Shown here: one piece after another, positions 63,540 through 64,000 of the stretch | Layout of the letters: every line of letters starts with the position of its first letter | Position numbering within the stretch: the first letter of the stretch is position 1 | Assembly: GCA_029851415.1 (NCBI GenBank) | Contig: CM056743.1 | Span: 78,882,186-78,946,185 of the forward strand | Direction: 5' to 3' | Length of the DNA stretch: 64,000 bases | From: Eretmocerus hayati | Lineage: Eukaryota; Arthropoda; Insecta; Hymenoptera; Aphelinidae | The notes under the pieces: model-generated | What the model saw: only the letters and a program-made list of their open reading frames with translations | What the model was told of the DNA's origin: nothing | Database searches by the model: none | Made by a program: the position numbers and the translations under genes

Positions 63540-64000
63540 ATACTATCCAAAGATGAATTTGAGAGGATGATTGCCGCATGGATCACTTACAAGAATCTAC
63601 CACGAAATTTTTTTGATGAAAATGTGACACAACGATATTTCAAGTATCTCAACTCTAGATCGTTTCCAAAACGTACAGCAATGCTTGCAATCGTCATCAG
63701 GCAATTTAAGGTGATGCGAGAGAATTGTAAGGCTGTTTTGGAGCAAAACAATTCAAAATTCTCATCTACTGTTGACTCCTGGACTGCTCTAAATGGTAAA
63801 TCTTATTATGCTGTCACGATTCACTTCATTAATGATGAATTGGAGATGATGAGCCTCACTTTAGATCTCATCGCTCCGCAAGGTAAACATACCAGCAAAG
63901 ATATTGCAGAGTTGTGCTATAATTTGCTCACTGATTTCGAGATTCAGAACGATTCTGAAGCCTTCACACTTAATAATGCAGCATCAAATACAACTTTCAT
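63540..64000 (+). CDS. hAT transposase core, partial (window edge)
   Basis: Open frame from ATACTATCC (63,540) to the end of the window. ILSKDEFERMIAAWITYKNL, FPKRTAMLAIVIRQF, SSTVDSWTALNGKSYYAVTI, FINDELEMMSLTLDLI and APQGKHTSKDIAELCYNLLT match the RNase-H-like hAT core ('TTDSWTS...YL..T.H', first catalytic Asp in VDSW). The rest of the catalytic domain and the dimerisation domain are outside. It is intact here, so the element may be recent. Confidence 0.85.
   Translation, partial: MLSKDEFERMIAAWITYKNLPRNFFDENVTQRYFKYLNSRSFPKRTAMLAIVIRQFKVMRENCKAVLEQNNSKFSSTVDSWTALNGKSYYAVTIHFINDELEMMSLTLDLIAPQGKHTSKDIAELCYNLLTDFEIQNDSEAFTLNNAASNTTF

Larger units (their letters stand above)
62745..64000 (+). 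mobile_element. hAT DNA transposon, 5' part (runs off the window)
   Basis: A BED zinc finger and a hAT transposase core on the plus strand, preceded by TAGGGCTGCCGTCGAGCGAG at 62,745. Its TAGGG start fits hAT terminal repeats. A cluster of CTCG/CGAG-rich repeats follows (62,762-62,905). The 3' end and the 8 bp duplication are beyond the window. Confidence 0.75.

Overview
The window looks like a repeat-dominated stretch of an arthropod (probably insect) nuclear genome. The coding sequence is almost entirely eukaryotic transposable elements (Jockey/CR1-type LINE, Copia, BEL/Pao, hAT and Transib-like). The only host-type coding sequence recognised is one exon of a very-long-chain acyl-CoA dehydrogenase gene (minus strand, 7,805-8,023). 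There are no bacterial operons, rRNAs, confident tRNAs or CRISPR arrays. Most of the window is nested insertions, and several are delimited to the base by target-site duplications (TSDs).

Layout. 1-675: decayed end of a Transib-like palindrome. 3,746-7,473: LINE. 7,805-8,023: orphan host exon. 10,108-11,154 and 11,564-12,952: foldback elements. About 12,953-28,500 (minus strand): broken Copia element, interrupted by a foldback at 13,107-13,981 (TSD TGCT) and by the main find at 14,112-22,983. 29,081-57,956: BEL/Pao retrotransposon, about 7.9 kb before it was interrupted by four insertions: an 11.2 kb Transib-like palindrome (31,308-42,516, TSD CGACG), a very young non-autonomous LTR element (45,708-52,529, TSD GTTG) and two CACGG-ended foldbacks (52,983-54,762, TSD CTAA; 55,461-56,581, TSD CCGC). 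59,023-62,690: two palindromic elements and a poly-C minisatellite. 62,745-64,000: 5' part of a hAT transposon with BED finger and transposase, cut by the window edge.

The candidate undescribed system is the 8,872 bp element at 14,112-22,983. Its ends are 5'-AG...CT-3', it is flanked by a perfect 6 bp duplication (TATCTA), and deleting it with one TSD copy restores a Copia RNase H frame. AG/CT ends, a 6 bp TSD and long inverted repeats are Polinton/Maverick hallmarks. However, the element shows no PolB, integrase, ATPase, protease or capsid gene. About 3.2 kb at each end is a near-perfect inverted repeat, so one set of genes is present twice: a spliced acidic CxxC protein (g1), two paralogous ~160 aa proteins (g2, g3) and a 56 aa Pro/Arg-rich ORF (g6). 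The 2.4 kb centre is unique and encodes a FLYWCH zinc-finger protein (g4) and a 276 aa protein (g5) of a repeat-associated type. Tandem 31 bp arrays lie where arms and centre meet. Genes have TATA boxes, CCAAT boxes and very short leaders, a compact virus-like layout. I infer a cargo-carrying or satellite Polinton-like element moved in trans; this is not proven.

Other notable points: LINE ORF1 and ORF2 lie in one frame separated by a UGA-CUA readthrough context; three CACGG foldbacks share 4 bp TSDs; the Transib-like palindrome's arms are built of ~180 bp subrepeats in ~540 bp higher-order units.
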